7,122 bases of DNA from Candidatus Accumulibacter vicinus (GTDB lineage: Bacteria; Pseudomonadota; Gammaproteobacteria; Burkholderiales; Rhodocyclaceae), in assembly GCA_002425405.1 (NCBI GenBank), contig DIME01000152.1, positions 4,322 through 11,443 on the forward strand. The letters run 5' to 3'. Within the stretch, counting starts at the first letter, position 1; each line of letters opens with the position of its first letter. Position numbers and translations under genes: made by a program. Below, piece after piece: positions 6,244 to 7,122 of this stretch. A model generated the notes under the pieces. That model was given only the letters and a program-made list of their open reading frames with translations, searched no databases and was not told the DNA's origin.

Positions 6244-7122
6244 TGCCTGGAGATGCCTGACCGATCCTTTGCTGGCTGGGGTTCGTCAAACCGGGGTGCC
6301 TGTTCGATCACTTTGACCTGCTCGCCGCCGCTCAGCTTATGGACGCCAGCGACGACGATTCTTTCGCCGGCCTGCACGCCGCTGTCCAGTACGGCGGTGT
6401 CGTCCCGATAGCGGGCGATCGTGACCGGTCGCAAGGTGACGGTTTGCTCCGCGCTGACCACCCACAGCGCTGGCTGGCCAGCGTGCTGAAAAATGGCCGT
6501 CAGTGGCACCGTCAGGCGGGCTTTCCCGTCAGGGCGATGGAAGTGTACCCGGGCGGTCATCCCGAGCAGGACCCGGGCATCCGGATGGTGAATCGACACG
6601 CGTGCCGCATAGCTGCGGGAGATCGGGTCGGCAACCGCCGACACTTCGCGCAGCGTTCCCGGATAGCTGGCGTCGTTGTCTGCCCACAGTCTCACCTCTG
6701 CCGATCGAAGCGAGCGCAGCTCCGGCATGCGTGCCTCGGGGATCGAGATCGCGACTTCCAGGGTGTCGGCACGCGCCAGTCGCATCACGGTCTGCCCGGC
6801 CGCCACAACCTGGCCGACTTCTGCCATGACGAGTCCGACGACCCCCGCCTGCTCGGCTTTGAGAACCGTATACGCGGTCTGGTTGCGAGCCAGTTCAGCC
6901 TGTACCTGTGCGGCCCTGAAGCTGGTCTCCTTGGCCTCAAGGGCTGCCTGGCTGACAAAGTTCATGGCATGCAGATTCCGGAAACGCCCGAGATCGGCAG
7001 CAGCAAGGTCCAGTTGGGCGGAAGCCGCCGCCGCTGCCAGAGCGGTATCGGCGGGATCGAGCCTGGCCAGTACCTCTCCGGCCTTGACCACGGCCCCGGT
7101 ATCGACCAGGCGGGCAGTGATC
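6240..7122 (-). CDS. RND efflux periplasmic adaptor (membrane fusion protein), C-terminal part
   Basis: This adaptor of the HlyD/AcrA family links the permease encoded just downstream to an outer-membrane channel. The right edge cuts the gene, and 293 residues plus the stop are visible. The first visible residues, ITARLVDTGAVVKAGEVLAR, are the first half of the lipoyl (biotinyl-like) domain. Next comes an alanine-rich coiled-coil hairpin from about visible residue 25 to 88. The second lipoyl half is GVVGLVMAEVGQVVAAGQTV (93-112). The beta-barrel (about 117-205) contains ISIPEARMPELRSLRS and VLLGMTARVHF. The last part (about 205-275), with VPLTAIFQ and ERIVVAGVHKLSGGEQVKV, fits the membrane-proximal domain. 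The signal peptide or lipobox and the start are outside the window, so the reading frame was set from the right edge by continuity with the lipoyl motif. It forms one operon with the permease (ATGA overlap). Confidence 0.93.
   Translation of the reverse strand, partial: ITARLVDTGAVVKAGEVLARLDPADTALAAAAASAQLDLAAADLGRFRNLHAMNFVSQAALEAKETSFRAAQVQAELARNQTAYTVLKAEQAGVVGLVMAEVGQVVAAGQTVMRLARADTLEVAISIPEARMPELRSLRSAEVRLWADNDASYPGTLREVSAVADPISRSYAARVSIHHPDARVLLGMTARVHFHRPDGKARLTVPLTAIFQHAGQPALWVVSAEQTVTLRPVTIARYRDDTAVLDSGVQAGERIVVAGVHKLSGGEQVKVIEQAPRFDEPQPAKDRSGISRQ

Overview
The window is GC-rich DNA in which every intact gene lies on the minus strand. High GC, the gene families and the wording of a histidine-kinase remnant suggest a betaproteobacterium, perhaps Rhodocyclales. 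That assignment is inference; there is no rRNA or other marker gene to confirm it.

Layout from left to right: (1) 1-707, the first ~235 codons of an aconitate hydratase A gene (acnA), cut by the left edge and preceded by a strong ribosome binding site. (2) 821-1762, a complete 313-residue EamA/DMT-type membrane transporter that begins at a TTG codon. (3) 1763-1963, a 201-base spacer with no gene that can be supported. (4) 1964-2443, a 159-residue protein that looks like a stand-alone DUF7931-type domain, with a plausible sigma-70 promoter upstream. (5) 2444-2721, a mostly empty spacer. (6) 2722-3187 on the plus strand, a broken piece of a hybrid sensor histidine kinase. It lacks its N-terminus, H-box and receiver domains, and has an internal, frame-changing deletion. 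(7) 3148-6243, a complete 1031-residue RND efflux permease. (8) 6240-7122, the C-terminal 293 residues of its periplasmic adaptor (membrane fusion protein), cut by the right edge.

The adaptor and permease overlap by four bases (ATGA) and form one operon for a tripartite efflux pump. No outer-membrane channel gene or regulator is visible. The permease runs tail-to-tail into the kinase remnant, and its last ~7 codons lie antisense to the remnant. Just beyond the permease stop is a perfect 13-bp inverted repeat with a 7-base loop. The left-hand genes (acnA, transporter, DUF7931-like) are co-directional, but spacers of about 110 and 200 bases separate them.

I see no new multi-gene system. The most notable structure is the rearrangement scar at about 2720-3190, where a decayed kinase gene, the 3' end of the efflux permease and a perfect hairpin coincide. 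No tRNA, rRNA, CRISPR array, insertion sequence or transposase was seen.
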